The notes under the pieces: generated by a model
What the model was told of the DNA's origin: nothing
Seen by the model: only the letters and a program-made list of their open reading frames with translations
The model's database searches: none
Assembly (NCBI GenBank): GCA_965224535.1
Contig: CBDCZR010000031.1
Location: 60,174-124,173 of the forward strand
Source of the DNA: JBCDHN01 sp965224535
GTDB lineage: Bacteria > Verrucomicrobiota > Verrucomicrobiia > Verrucomicrobiales > DEV007
Direction of reading: 5' to 3'
Length of the DNA: 64,000 nucleotides
Shown: positions 9,395-17,699 of the stretch, one piece after another
Layout: each line of letters begins with the position of its first letter
How positions within the stretch are numbered: the first letter of the stretch is position 1
Made by a program: the position numbers and the translations under genes

Positions 9395-10033
9395 ATGCCG
9401 GAGCCCGTTTTTCAGCTCGCACGCGTCAGCCTGAATTTCGGCGCCAAACCGATTTTTCGCAATTTGAGCCTGGAAGTCGCCCCCGGCGAAAAAGTCGTGA
9501 TTCGCGGAAAATCCGGAACGGGAAAATCCACCGTCTTGCGGCTGCTTCTCGGCTTCGTTCGGCCAAATTCCGGCGAAATTCGCTTCCAAGGGCAACGGCT
9601 CACGCCGGAGGTGGCCTGGGCCATGCGGCGGCAGTTGGCCTACGTCAACCAGGGGCCGGATTTTGAGTCCTCCACAGTCGGCGAAGCCCTAACGACCATG
9701 TGCCGCCTGCGCGCTTGCGACAAAATCCCCGAACCCGCGGACCTAACCGGCGCGCTAAGCAAATTCGAGCTGGATTCATCCGCATTAGCCCAGAAAACCG
9801 GGGATTTGTCCGGCGGCGAACGGCAACGCGTGGCCTTGGCCGCAGCAACGCTCCTCAACCGCGAAATCGTCCTGCTCGACGAACCGACGGCCGCCCTGGA
9901 CGAGAGTCAAACCCAGCTGGTGGCCGACTTTTTCCTCAAAACCGAGCCCGGCCGGACCGTCGTCGCCGTTTCCCACGATGAGGCCTGGTTTCGCCCTGAC
10001 AGAGCCACCATCGTCGACCTGACCTCACCGTGA
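9395..10033 (+). CDS. fetA: ABC transporter ATP-binding protein, FetA (YbbL) type
   Basis: The 212-residue ATPase has Walker A GKSGTGKST, signature LSGGERQRVALA, Walker B IVLLDEPTAALDE and a switch His in AVSHDEAW. Its length and immediate coupling to a UPF0014 membrane protein identify the FetAB (YbbLM) pair, which in E. coli is linked to iron homeostasis and oxidative-stress resistance as a putative exporter. The ATG at 9395 is preferred over the GTG at 9389. The stop overlaps the next start as GTGA, so translation is coupled. Confidence 0.88.
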   Translation: MPEPVFQLARVSLNFGAKPIFRNLSLEVAPGEKVVIRGKSGTGKSTVLRLLLGFVRPNSGEIRFQGQRLTPEVAWAMRRQLAYVNQGPDFESSTVGEALTTMCRLRACDKIPEPADLTGALSKFELDSSALAQKTGDLSGGERQRVALAAATLLNREIVLLDEPTAALDESQTQLVADFFLKTEPGRTVVAVSHDEAWFRPDRATIVDLTSP

Positions 10034-10821
10034 TCGGCGCTGCTGACATCCCAATTTCCGCGTTAGCCGCCGCCTTCGCCTTGCTGGCTGTCCCCATCGC
10101 TTTTAGCCTGACGCTTAAGCTGGGAATCGCGCGCGAAACCATCATCGCCGCCGTCCGCATGAGCGTGCAACTCTTCCTGGCCGGGCTCTACCTCACCTGG
10201 CTCTTTCGCCTCAACAATCCCCTCCTCAATCTCGCCTGGCTCGGGGTGATGATGACCGTCGCCTCCCTAACCACCGTACAAAAAAGCCTGCTTCGCCCGC
10301 GTCATCTGCTCGGCCCGGTCTGCGCCGCCACATTTGTCGCCACGCTCGCCATCGTGCTCTATTTCAACGGCCTCATCGTCCGGGTCGACCGCCTGCTGGA
10401 GGCGCGTTACCTCGTCGTCATCGGCGGCATGGTTCTCGGCAACTCGCTCAACGGCAACATCGTCAGCCTCACCCACTTTTACAGCACCCTACGCGAGCGT
10501 GAAGAGCGCTACCTCCACTACCTGGGCAACGGCGCAAGCCTGCGCGAAGCCACTCGCCCATTTTTCCGCGAAGCCATGATTCGCGCGCTCAAACCCACCC
10601 TCGCCAGCATGGCCACCATCGGCATCGTGGCTCTGCCCGGGATGATGACCGGCCAGATGCTGGGCGGCTCCAGTCCGCTCGTCGCCATCAAATACCAGAT
10701 CGCCATCATGCTAGCCATTTTCGCTACCGTCACCCTCAGCACCGCCCTGGCCATTTTGCTAAGCGCAAGGGCCGCGTTTGACGCCTACGGCGTCTTGCGC
10801 CGCGAGATTTTTCGGAAGTGA
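10030..10821 (+). CDS. fetB: ABC transporter permease, FetB (YbbM/UPF0014) family
   Basis: This 263-residue polytopic protein starts with GTG inside the fetA stop. It has about seven hydrophobic segments and the UPF0014 hallmarks RMSVQLFLAGLYL, VIGGMVLGNSLNGN and ALPGMMTGQMLGGSSPLVAIKYQI. It forms the membrane part of the FetA-FetB exporter. A second, decayed copy of its 3' third lies at 54883-57168, split by an insertion sequence; that copy is close enough in DNA sequence to suggest a relatively recent duplication. This copy is intact and is the functional one. The gene is followed by ~215 bases with nothing recognisable. Confidence 0.88.
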   Translation: MIGAADIPISALAAAFALLAVPIAFSLTLKLGIARETIIAAVRMSVQLFLAGLYLTWLFRLNNPLLNLAWLGVMMTVASLTTVQKSLLRPRHLLGPVCAATFVATLAIVLYFNGLIVRVDRLLEARYLVVIGGMVLGNSLNGNIVSLTHFYSTLREREERYLHYLGNGASLREATRPFFREAMIRALKPTLASMATIGIVALPGMMTGQMLGGSSPLVAIKYQIAIMLAIFATVTLSTALAILLSARAAFDAYGVLRREIFRK

Positions 10822-11036
10822 GTTTGACGGGGCGATTGTTGAGCAAATCCGTCCGTGCCAACAGCATCGTGCAACGCGCGATGTGTAATACGTGGCTGGC
10901 CGAGCAGCAAGTGCCATCGATAGAACAACAATGGATCTCCATTCGCTACCCTGATGGACCCAAAAAGCCGCAAGGCAAGGCGGCCGGTAACGTTTGGCGC
11001 GCGAATCGAAGTAGATTCCGTTTCGCCCGTCGCCGA

Positions 11037-12581
11037 TCATTTGGTGCGTTTGTCAGGCCCCGTTTTCGCGACGGCGGCCTCAGCAGCCAAAACCTGACGA
11101 AATTCGCTCAAGGCGTTGGGGTGTTGGTTGGCTCCATCAAGCTTGGCCAGCTTTTCCAGTGCTTGGTCGGCGAACTCAAGCGCGGCCCGGACGCCATCGC
11201 GCTCGCGCAGTGCATACGCAGCGTTGCGATGAGCGCGGGCGTAGTGATCGAGGGCTCGTTCGCGCAGATAGACGCGTCCGCCGGTGGTCGCCAGGTTGAG
11301 CTGGAAGGCCCGGTCGATGCTTGGCATCATCCCCAGCGCCTGGTTCCAGTCTTCGCGCAGCAGGGACTCAAATTGCAACCCGGTCCAGGCGCGAACGTTG
11401 GCCGGATAGCGCGCGATCGACTCCGCCCAAAGCAGATCCACGTCCTGCCACAAGTTGGAGCGATTTCGCGACAACAGCACGCAACAAACCAGGATGCCTG
11501 CGGCGAAAATGGGCCCCAAAATCCGGAATTTGGCCCAAATCCACGCCAACCCGGCTCCGGCGATGAGCGCCATCCAGGGAAGCGCGGGATAGAGGCGATA
11601 CTCGACCATCAGCTCATGCACCACGTAGCCAAAGCGCGCGAGAAGCGGGGCGATGGCCAAGAGGAGTAAAGCGCCCCAGATTCGCCGCCGTTGTTTCGCG
11701 ATCGAGAGCCAAAGGCCGGCAGCGACGAGCAGGAACACCCCGGTTAGGCCCGCAATCGCCCCAAAATCGCGGCCGGAAGTGCTCCACGGCGTCCAATGAT
11801 CGGCCGATTGACCCATGGGCCAGGCGACGCGGGCCAGGTAGCCCCAAAACAACCGCCCTTGGGTGAGTGTGTGAGGAAAAAAGTTGGCTTGCGGCCCGAT
11901 GTGACGCATCCACCAACCCGCCCACGCCACGGCTAAAGCCGCCAACAAGCCGGTCCAGAGCCAAACTCGCCGATCTTGCCGAAGCGACGTCCAATCCAGG
12001 CAAGCCGCCGCGACGATGACAACACCGCACCCGGCGTGGATGAGACCGGGATTTTTCGACGCCGCCGCAAAACCCACGCTGGCCAGCGCCAACAGCGCCC
12101 AACGCGTGGAACCTTCGCGGGCAAAACGCAGCGTCCCCCAAGCCGCCAAAACGCCGAACAGGCTGACCAGGCCGATCATGAGGCAGCGCGCGTAGTGAAC
12201 GGCCTCCGTCCCCAAGGGATGGCAGGCAAAAATCAAGGCGCCGAGCAACGCCGCAAGCCGCCGGCATTCCAGGGTGGCGGGAAACCGGGCTGCCTCCAGA
12301 AAATCTCCGCCCACGCGGTAAAGAATGCAGGCTAGCGAGGTGTGGACGGCGAGGTTGAGCGCGTGGAACACCGGCCCGGAAAACCCGGCCGCGGAATGAG
12401 CCGCGTGCCAGATGAAGTAAGGCAACCACCGCCAATCCACCGCCCACCACTGCCCGTCGATCGCAGCCGGAGAGGCGAGCAGATGACCGTAGTCGTCCAT
12501 GAAAAACTCGGCCTGCAAAGCGCCGTGATGGGCCAACCATGCAACCAGGGCGATGAGCGCGTATTTCCAAAATCGCGTCAT
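11037..12581 (-). CDS. Polytopic GT-C-like membrane protein with C-terminal helical (TPR-like) tail
   Basis: The 514-residue protein has about ten membrane helices and an early luminal acidic motif FFMDDYGHL, the arrangement of GT-C glycosyltransferases (TMTC/PMT/ArnT-like; acidic pair in the first loop). The last ~150 residues are soluble and helical, with alternating Ala and Tyr positions (YARAHRNAAYALRERD) like TPR units. It most likely transfers a sugar from a polyprenyl-phosphate donor outside the membrane, or is a structural relative. Its start overlaps the upstream sugar-phosphate transferase by four bases, so the two form an operon and a cell-surface glycan role is inferred. The exact acceptor is unknown. 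Confidence 0.65.
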   Translation of the reverse strand: MTRFWKYALIALVAWLAHHGALQAEFFMDDYGHLLASPAAIDGQWWAVDWRWLPYFIWHAAHSAAGFSGPVFHALNLAVHTSLACILYRVGGDFLEAARFPATLECRRLAALLGALIFACHPLGTEAVHYARCLMIGLVSLFGVLAAWGTLRFAREGSTRWALLALASVGFAAASKNPGLIHAGCGVVIVAAACLDWTSLRQDRRVWLWTGLLAALAVAWAGWWMRHIGPQANFFPHTLTQGRLFWGYLARVAWPMGQSADHWTPWSTSGRDFGAIAGLTGVFLLVAAGLWLSIAKQRRRIWGALLLLAIAPLLARFGYVVHELMVEYRLYPALPWMALIAGAGLAWIWAKFRILGPIFAAGILVCCVLLSRNRSNLWQDVDLLWAESIARYPANVRAWTGLQFESLLREDWNQALGMMPSIDRAFQLNLATTGGRVYLRERALDHYARAHRNAAYALRERDGVRAALEFADQALEKLAKLDGANQHPNALSEFRQVLAAEAAVAKTGPDKRTK

Positions 12582-13975
12582 TCCGCTCCACTTCCCCGCA
12601 GAACAACCGGAACCGTCTGCCAGAGGATCCTCAGGTCCATCCAGAGCGACCAGTTGTCGATGTATTTCAAGTCCAACGCCACCCAGTCCTCAAATTCGGT
12701 GATTTGGCTGCGGCCGCTGATTTGCCAAAGGCAGGTGAGCCCGGGTTTGACGCTCAAACGGCGCCGTTGGGCGGATTGCTCGATCTTTTCGACCTGGTAA
12801 ACCGGGAGTGGCCGCGGACCGACCAGGCTCATTTCTCCGCGCAGGACGTTGAGCAGTTGCGGCAACTCATCGATGCTGGTTTTGCGCAAAAACGCGCCAA
12901 AACGGAAGACGCGCGGGTCGCGTTGCATCTTGAACGCCGGGCCATCGTGCTCGTTTTCGGCCTCCACCTGGCGGCGCTGCTCCTCGGTGTCGGCATCCGG
13001 GCGCATGGTGCGAAATTTGAACATGCGGAAGGGCTTGCCGTAGCGTCCGCCGCGCTCTTGCACGAAAATGACCGCCCCGGGGGAGGAGATTTTGATCCCA
13101 ATCCAGGCGATGAGCCAAAGCGGGGAGGTCGCAGCCAGCAACGCGGCGGCGAGCAGCCGGTCGAGCACGTTTTTGGCGAGCAGCGCCCAGTAGTCCTCCG
13201 GCGTCATGCGAAAAACGAGCATCGGCAGGCCGCCCAACACGTCGAACCGGGGTTTGGCGTGCTCGGTGCGGAGAAATTCGGTGGAAAGCCAAGCCTCGAC
13301 CCCCTCGGTTTCGCAGGCGCGGACGGCTTCTTCCACCCGGTCGAAGCGCAGGTGCTCGGCGGCGAGAATGACGCGCTCCACGTTGCGTTCGCGAAAGAGT
13401 TTGGCCAGTTTTGCGGCGGGTTGATCGCCCAAATCCACCCGGCCCACCACCTCCATCTGGTTTCGGCTGATTTCGGGCAACTGCCGCCAAACAGCATCCA
13501 CATCGTCCTCACCACCGGCCAAAACCACGCGGATTCGCAAATTTCCGCGCGCGACCTGCCGGCGCATCCACGCCTTGAGCAGAGCTTCCTTTCCCAGCAG
13601 CAAAAGAGCCGAATTTCCCGCGAAAAGCAGCAAAACAGCCCGGCTATCGGCCACCAGTTTGAAGAAAATGATGCAACCGCTGACAACCAGCCCGATCCAC
13701 AACCCGGCCTGGATGAGTTGGCGCAGCGATTGGACCAAGGTTTTTTGCAGCGGGTGGTTGTAAAACCCGTGCATCTCCAGCAAAACCGGCGTGAACGGAA
13801 CCACGATGGCGATAACCCAGAGAAACTCGTGGAATGGCCGGATGGGCAGCGTAACTTCCAACCAATCCGTGGCGTGCCAGCGCAATGAATGGCTGACCAC
13901 AAAGGCGACGAACAGAAGCACGCTGTCGATCAGCTGATGCAGTTGAAGGTTGAATTCCTGACGTCGTCCGAGCAT
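12578..13975 (-). CDS. Exopolysaccharide biosynthesis polyprenyl glycosylphosphotransferase (WbaP/WcaJ type)
   Basis: The 465-residue protein has four to five N-terminal membrane helices, a CoA-binding-like middle domain (VVLAGGEDDVDAV, ~170-270) and the bacterial sugar-transferase catalytic domain at the C terminus. The catalytic domain shows KNVLDRLLAA, FVQERGGRYGKPFRMFKFRTM, KTSIDELPQLLNVLRGEMSLVGPRP and KPGLTCLWQISGR. It starts extracellular glycan synthesis by moving a hexose-1-phosphate from a UDP-sugar to undecaprenyl phosphate at the inner membrane. It is the first gene of a two-gene operon with the GT-C-like protein. The adjacent hairpin at 13981-14000 lies in its leader. Confidence 0.92.
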   Translation of the reverse strand: MLGRRQEFNLQLHQLIDSVLLFVAFVVSHSLRWHATDWLEVTLPIRPFHEFLWVIAIVVPFTPVLLEMHGFYNHPLQKTLVQSLRQLIQAGLWIGLVVSGCIIFFKLVADSRAVLLLFAGNSALLLLGKEALLKAWMRRQVARGNLRIRVVLAGGEDDVDAVWRQLPEISRNQMEVVGRVDLGDQPAAKLAKLFRERNVERVILAAEHLRFDRVEEAVRACETEGVEAWLSTEFLRTEHAKPRFDVLGGLPMLVFRMTPEDYWALLAKNVLDRLLAAALLAATSPLWLIAWIGIKISSPGAVIFVQERGGRYGKPFRMFKFRTMRPDADTEEQRRQVEAENEHDGPAFKMQRDPRVFRFGAFLRKTSIDELPQLLNVLRGEMSLVGPRPLPVYQVEKIEQSAQRRRLSVKPGLTCLWQISGRSQITEFEDWVALDLKYIDNWSLWMDLRILWQTVPVVLRGSGAE

Positions 13976-13980
13976 GAGAA

Positions 13981-14000
13981 AACCCGAACTATTTCGGGTT
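13981..14000. promoter_or_regulatory. Perfect 8-bp stem-loop in the 66-bp divergent intergenic region
   Basis: The arms aacccgaa and ttcgggtt pair perfectly around a ctat loop, 6 bases upstream of the sugar-transferase start. The rest of this short gap is AT-rich (attaattctgg...caataattat), unlike the surroundings, and must hold promoters for both aroD and the glycan operon. The hairpin could be an operator or a leader structure. There is no T-tract, so an intrinsic terminator is unlikely. Confidence 0.4.
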
Positions 14001-14041
14001 CATGAAATAAACCGTTAATTCTGGAAATTACAATAATTATC

Positions 14042-14764
14042 ATGCCTCTGCGCCTCAATCCCTCCTCTGTCGTAGCCACGGTGACCTCCCTCGCGGATTT
14101 GAAGCTGCTCGACGCCGAAATTCCAGATTCCCAGCCCGAAACGCGAAATTCGGCAGCCAAGCTCCACGATTTCATCGATGTTTTTGAGTTTCGGCTCGAC
14201 AATTTGGCCGCAAATCTGGATTTGGCGGAAACCGTGGCAAAATCGCTCAATCGGCCGGTTTTGATCGCCGCCCGCCATCCAAAAGAGGGCGGGGCCAACG
14301 ATCTGAACGAGGAAAATCGCCTGGCGTTGCTGCGACGCTTCCTGCCGCTCGCGCAATTGGTGGACGTCGAGGTCCGGACCCTGCGCGAGGGAAAAAACGC
14401 CACAAAAATCCTCGCTGAAGCGCAAAACGCCGGTTTGCGGGTGGTAGCGTCGTTTCACGATTTCGAGCGAACGCCCGAAAACTCGGCGCTGCGCGAAAAT
14501 CTCGACGCCGCGCGGGATTTTGGGGCCGACATCGGAAAAATCGCGGTTTTCGCCGATGAAATGCGCCGGCTATTCGATCTCGCCGAAATCGTCCAAAACG
14601 CCCAAATTCCGGTTAGCGCGATGGGAATGGGCCCCCTCGGCAAGCTCTCGCGGCTGGTTTTGGCCCGTGCGGGTTCCGTGCTGAACTACGGCTACCTCCG
14701 CGAAGCCAACGCGCCCGGCCAATGGCCCGCCGAAGCGCTGAAACAACTCATCGCCGAGCTATAG
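14042..14764 (+). CDS. aroD: 3-dehydroquinate dehydratase, type I
   Basis: The 240-residue enzyme has the type I (class I aldolase) layout: FEFRLD near residue 48, RHPKEGG near 79 (substrate loop), VVASFHDFERTP with catalytic His139, GADIGKIAVF with the Schiff-base Lys166, and AMGMGPLGKLSRL near the end. It dehydrates 3-dehydroquinate to 3-dehydroshikimate in aromatic amino-acid synthesis. Its length fits the family. The ATG follows an AT-rich leader without a Shine-Dalgarno. It appears monocistronic, with no other shikimate gene nearby. Confidence 0.9.
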   Translation: MPLRLNPSSVVATVTSLADLKLLDAEIPDSQPETRNSAAKLHDFIDVFEFRLDNLAANLDLAETVAKSLNRPVLIAARHPKEGGANDLNEENRLALLRRFLPLAQLVDVEVRTLREGKNATKILAEAQNAGLRVVASFHDFERTPENSALRENLDAARDFGADIGKIAVFADEMRRLFDLAEIVQNAQIPVSAMGMGPLGKLSRLVLARAGSVLNYGYLREANAPGQWPAEALKQLIAEL

Positions 14765-14790
14765 CCAGCGTGGAACTCGCAGAGACGACG

Positions 14791-14839
14791 TTTCGGATTT
14801 CGAGTTTCGAGTTTCGAGTTTCGGATTTCGGATTTCCCA
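14791..14839. repeat. Heptamer microrepeat (TTTCGGA/TTTCGAG), seven units
   Basis: Seven consecutive 7-base units alternate between tttcgga and tttcgag. The array lies between the convergent aroD and antitoxin stops. A second short run (tttttcgagtttcggatttttt) occurs at about 15121-15146 between toxin and antitoxin. It looks like slippage-prone non-coding DNA. Confidence 0.8.
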
Positions 14840-14842
14840 ACC

Positions 14843-15112
14843 TCAATCCTTCAATTCCTGCTCCAGACGCTCGCTCAGCCACTGTTTCATCATGCTCTGG
14901 TAGTTCAGGTAGCGGGAACGGGCGATGCGCTTGATTCGGGCGAGCATGCGGGGGTCGAACCGCAGGGTAATGGTGGTGGATTCACGGACAGTTTGGCGGT
15001 GAACGGCCGAATTCATCAACCGCGTGTCCAAGCTGTGCTTCAGCCAAAACGCGGCTTCGTCGGGTTCCTCGTCAAATTCGGGAATGTCCTCCCAAGTATC
15101 CAGAATTTTCAT
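14843..15112 (-). CDS. Putative CopG/BrnA-type antitoxin
   Basis: The 89-residue protein has an acidic N terminus (MKILDTWEDIPEFDEEPDEAAFW) and a C-terminal ribbon-helix-helix-like segment (STTITLRFDPRMLARIKRIARSRYLNYQSMMKQWL). This is the arrangement of CopG-like antitoxins that pair with BrnT. It would bind the toxin and its own operator. An in-frame start at 15151 exists, but its extra residues come from the microrepeat, so the Met at 15112 is preferred. It lies 40 bases downstream of the BrnT-like gene in the usual toxin-first order. Confidence 0.75.
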   Translation of the reverse strand: MKILDTWEDIPEFDEEPDEAAFWLKHSLDTRLMNSAVHRQTVRESTTITLRFDPRMLARIKRIARSRYLNYQSMMKQWLSERLEQELKD

Positions 15113-15152
15113 CAGAATCGGATTTTTTCGAGTTTCGGATTTTTTCCCCACG

Positions 15153-15431
15153 TCACTGCATCTCCGCGTTTTTGCGCTCGTAGAAGTTGAGTTCGGTTTT
15201 GGTCATTTCGCGGGCAAAAATCACCCGGTACTGCTTTCCATCGGTCCAGAAGACGCTGAAAATCGGGAGATTGGCCAGGGATTTGCCGAGGCAAAAGTAA
15301 CGTGCGTCGCGCGCATCGTCGGAGAATTCCGGCAAGAGCCGGATGGAAAACGGGTCTTCGAAGGATTCCTCAATGTCGCGCTCAGTAATGGCGCTGAGGT
15401 CGAAGGGAAGGTCTAGCCAGTCAAATTCCAT
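15153..15431 (-). CDS. BrnT-family (DUF497) toxin
   Basis: The 92-residue protein matches BrnT in length and pattern: MEFDWLDLP, ITERDIEESFEDPFSIRLLPEFSDDARDARYFCLGKSLANLPIFSVFWTDGKQYRVIFAREMTKTELNFYE. The RVI..AREMT..E...YE ending is typical of this RelE-fold RNase. It should inhibit growth by RNA cleavage when not bound by the adjacent antitoxin. The Met at 15431 was chosen because the upstream open frame shows no homology. The 152 bases up to the pseudopilin stop hold nothing recognisable. Confidence 0.8.
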   Translation of the reverse strand: MEFDWLDLPFDLSAITERDIEESFEDPFSIRLLPEFSDDARDARYFCLGKSLANLPIFSVFWTDGKQYRVIFAREMTKTELNFYERKNAEMQ

Positions 15432-15583
15432 GCCGGGATGTGCGGCGTAAATCGTGCCGCGTCCAGAGACTATCCGGGATATCAACCCCGAAAGCAAGCA
15501 CTCCTCGCCAAAGGCCAAGGGGCCAAAGGCGCCGAGAGCCGGTTCGCGACAAGATGCCGCGAGAAAATGCGGGATAAAACGGG

Positions 15584-16186
15584 CTAAAACCAGTTCGTGA
15601 TCCAGGCGGCTTCGTTCTCCAGGGTGGGATCGTTGCCGAAGCTCCACAAATCGTAGGTGGGATTCTTTGTGCCGCCGCCCCTTGGCACTTTGGGATGTCC
15701 TTTGCGGAAATTGATGTAGCCAAGCTGCGTATCCCAGGGATCGACCACAATCAGCCGGCCGTCGGTGCTTTCCAGGACGTAGGTGGTGCCCTTGGGAATG
15801 GTGGAAGGGTTGCCGTCGAGAGCTTCCGGCGCAGGTTGAAGCTTGGGAACGAAGGTTTTGACGTCTTTGTCCTTCAAATCAGAGTCCATCCAATCCGGAA
15901 CACCGGGTTTTCCGCCAAAATCGCCGAAAAGCGTCTTGTAGAGCACATTTCCGCTGTCTTTGAGGTCTTCGCAGATGGGAAAGCTGCCGTAGACGGCCTT
16001 GTAGTCCGCTAATCCGGTCTTGAGCATGGATATTTGCGCTTTTGCCCGATAACGGGCCACGGTGGCTTTGACCGGGCCGATGGAGGCTGCGATCATGCCG
16101 GCCAGGGCGATCATGATGAGCATGACGAAGAGCAACTCCGTCAGCGTCCAACCGCGCGTTCGGCTGTTTGGGGAGTAATTTTTCAT
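15584..16186 (-). CDS. Type II secretion / type IV pilus-like pseudopilin
   Basis: The 200-residue protein has a prepilin leader RTRG^WTLTELLFVMLIMIAL with Glu at +5 (E17) and the long hydrophobic helix. The +1 residue is Trp instead of the usual Phe. The globular part contains DYKAVYGSFP and a GspG-like ending (VVDPWDTQLGYINF, YDLWSFGNDP). It is probably the major pseudopilin (GspG-like), cleaved by a prepilin peptidase that is not in this window. It is last in the minus-strand order gspE-gspE-gspF-pseudopilin. Confidence 0.88.
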   Translation of the reverse strand: MKNYSPNSRTRGWTLTELLFVMLIMIALAGMIAASIGPVKATVARYRAKAQISMLKTGLADYKAVYGSFPICEDLKDSGNVLYKTLFGDFGGKPGVPDWMDSDLKDKDVKTFVPKLQPAPEALDGNPSTIPKGTTYVLESTDGRLIVVDPWDTQLGYINFRKGHPKVPRGGGTKNPTYDLWSFGNDPTLENEAAWITNWF

Positions 16187-16230
16187 GGGTTTTGGGCTAG
16201 GGTTTGGTGGGATTCTTTTTTTGGGGGCGC

Positions 16231-17502
16231 TCAGGCGGAGTTTTGCAGGTTGGTGATGATGCTGACCAAGGGCAGGAACAGGGCCATGACGATGGTGCCG
16301 ACGACGAGCGCCAGGATGACGATCATGATCGGTTCCAGCATGGAGGTCAGGCCGGCGACGGCGGTGTCTACCTCGTCATCGTAAACATCGGCGATTTTCA
16401 TCAACATGTCAGGCAATTGGCCGGTTTCTTCCCCCACTTGGACCATGCTGATGACCATGGGCGGGAAGACGCGGCTGGCTTCAAGGGGATGGACGATGGA
16501 TTCGCCCTCACGAACGGCTTCGTGCACCTTGTCGATGGCTTCAGCCACCACCGAGTTGCCGGCGGTGTCGCGGGTGATGTTGAGCGCTTGCAAAATGGGC
16601 ACACCACTGCTGACGAGCGTGCCCAAGGTTCGCGAAAACCGCGCAATGGCCGTTTTTTGCTGAACGGCGCCGAAAACCGGAATTTTCAGCTTAATTTTGT
16701 CGATCATGCGCCGGCCGCCTTTGGTCGATTGAACGAGCTTCCACAGCGCGAACATGACGAGAACGCCGCCAATGAGCACGACGAGGTTTTCCTGCACCAA
16801 GTCCGAGGCGTTGATGACGAATTGGGTCACCGGTGGCAGTGATTTGCCGCCGAGCATTTCATCGAAAATCTTCTCAAATTTGGGCACGATGAAGGTGAGT
16901 AGGAAAATCATGATTCCCACCGCGATGATCATCACGATGACGGGGTAAACCATGGCCGCCACGATCTTGTTTTTCAGCTTTTGGGCCTTTTCCTGATACT
17001 CCGCCAACCGGTTGAGGACTACCTCCAAAACACCGCCCAATTCGCCGGCCTTGACCATGTTGACGTAGAGTTTGTTGAAAATTTTGGGGTGTTGACCCAG
17101 GCTTTCCGAGAAGGTCGAACCGGTCTGCACGCTGTCGGCCAAGGTGTTGACGGCGCTACGCATTTTTGGGTTTTTTTCCTGATCGCCCAGGACGGTGAGC
17201 CCTTTGAGCAGGGGAAGCCCCGCATCCACCAGCGTGGCCAACTGCCGGGTAAAAAGCATGAGCGTTTTTTGCGAAACACTCCCGGTGACCCGTTTTCGGC
17301 CGGCGGCGCGCTTCTTTTGGGCCGACTTGGCCTTGCGTTTGGCCTGGGAACCTACGCCGCCCTTGCCTTGCTCCCCAACCTTGGTCGGGTAGAGTCCGTT
17401 GCGGCGCAGTTGGGTGTAGGCGTCCGCTTCATTCGCCGCCGAGATCGTGCCGGTGGTTTCCTGACCCTTGGCGTCCAGAGCGATGTATTCAAAGTTGGGC
17501 AT
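16231..17502 (-). CDS. Type II secretion/type IV pilus inner-membrane platform protein (GspF/PilC)
   Basis: The 423-residue protein has two GspF domains, each followed by a hydrophobic helix pair (MVYPVIVMIIAVGIMIFLLTF at ~190, then SMLEPIMIVILALVVGTIVMALF near the end). Family signatures include LFTRQLATLVDAGLPLLKGL and RFSRTLGTLVSSGVPILQAL. The N-terminal ~60 residues (FEYIALDAKGQETTGTI) are the usual PilC start, followed by a basic linker rich in Lys. It anchors the pilus/pseudopilus assembly motor and contacts the GspE ATPase. Confidence 0.93.
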   Translation of the reverse strand: MPNFEYIALDAKGQETTGTISAANEADAYTQLRRNGLYPTKVGEQGKGGVGSQAKRKAKSAQKKRAAGRKRVTGSVSQKTLMLFTRQLATLVDAGLPLLKGLTVLGDQEKNPKMRSAVNTLADSVQTGSTFSESLGQHPKIFNKLYVNMVKAGELGGVLEVVLNRLAEYQEKAQKLKNKIVAAMVYPVIVMIIAVGIMIFLLTFIVPKFEKIFDEMLGGKSLPPVTQFVINASDLVQENLVVLIGGVLVMFALWKLVQSTKGGRRMIDKIKLKIPVFGAVQQKTAIARFSRTLGTLVSSGVPILQALNITRDTAGNSVVAEAIDKVHEAVREGESIVHPLEASRVFPPMVISMVQVGEETGQLPDMLMKIADVYDDEVDTAVAGLTSMLEPIMIVILALVVGTIVMALFLPLVSIITNLQNSA

Positions 17503-17699
17503 GGATTCGAAGTGCTGGGGATTGGCAAGATGTGGTTACAATGAAAATACAAAAATTCCGTGGGAAAAGTAAACAACAAATCCTCAACAAAGCGGAAAGG
17601 AATTCACCGGGCGCAGGAATTGGCGGATTTCGGGCGTTTTCGGCCGTTTTTGTGGGAGAATCAGGTTTTGGCAGGGTTTACGCCGGTTTTGGCGGATTT
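17503..17699 (-). promoter_or_regulatory. AT-rich intergenic region, possible promoter for gspF-pseudopilin
   Basis: The 197 bases between the gspE stop and the gspF start contain a locally AT-rich block (about 17535-17590). On the minus strand this has a TTTACT word and a GTATTT word 17 bases apart, which could serve as a weak sigma70-type promoter. The remainder is GC-rich with repeated gcggattttcgg-like words. No terminator is obvious. Confidence 0.25.
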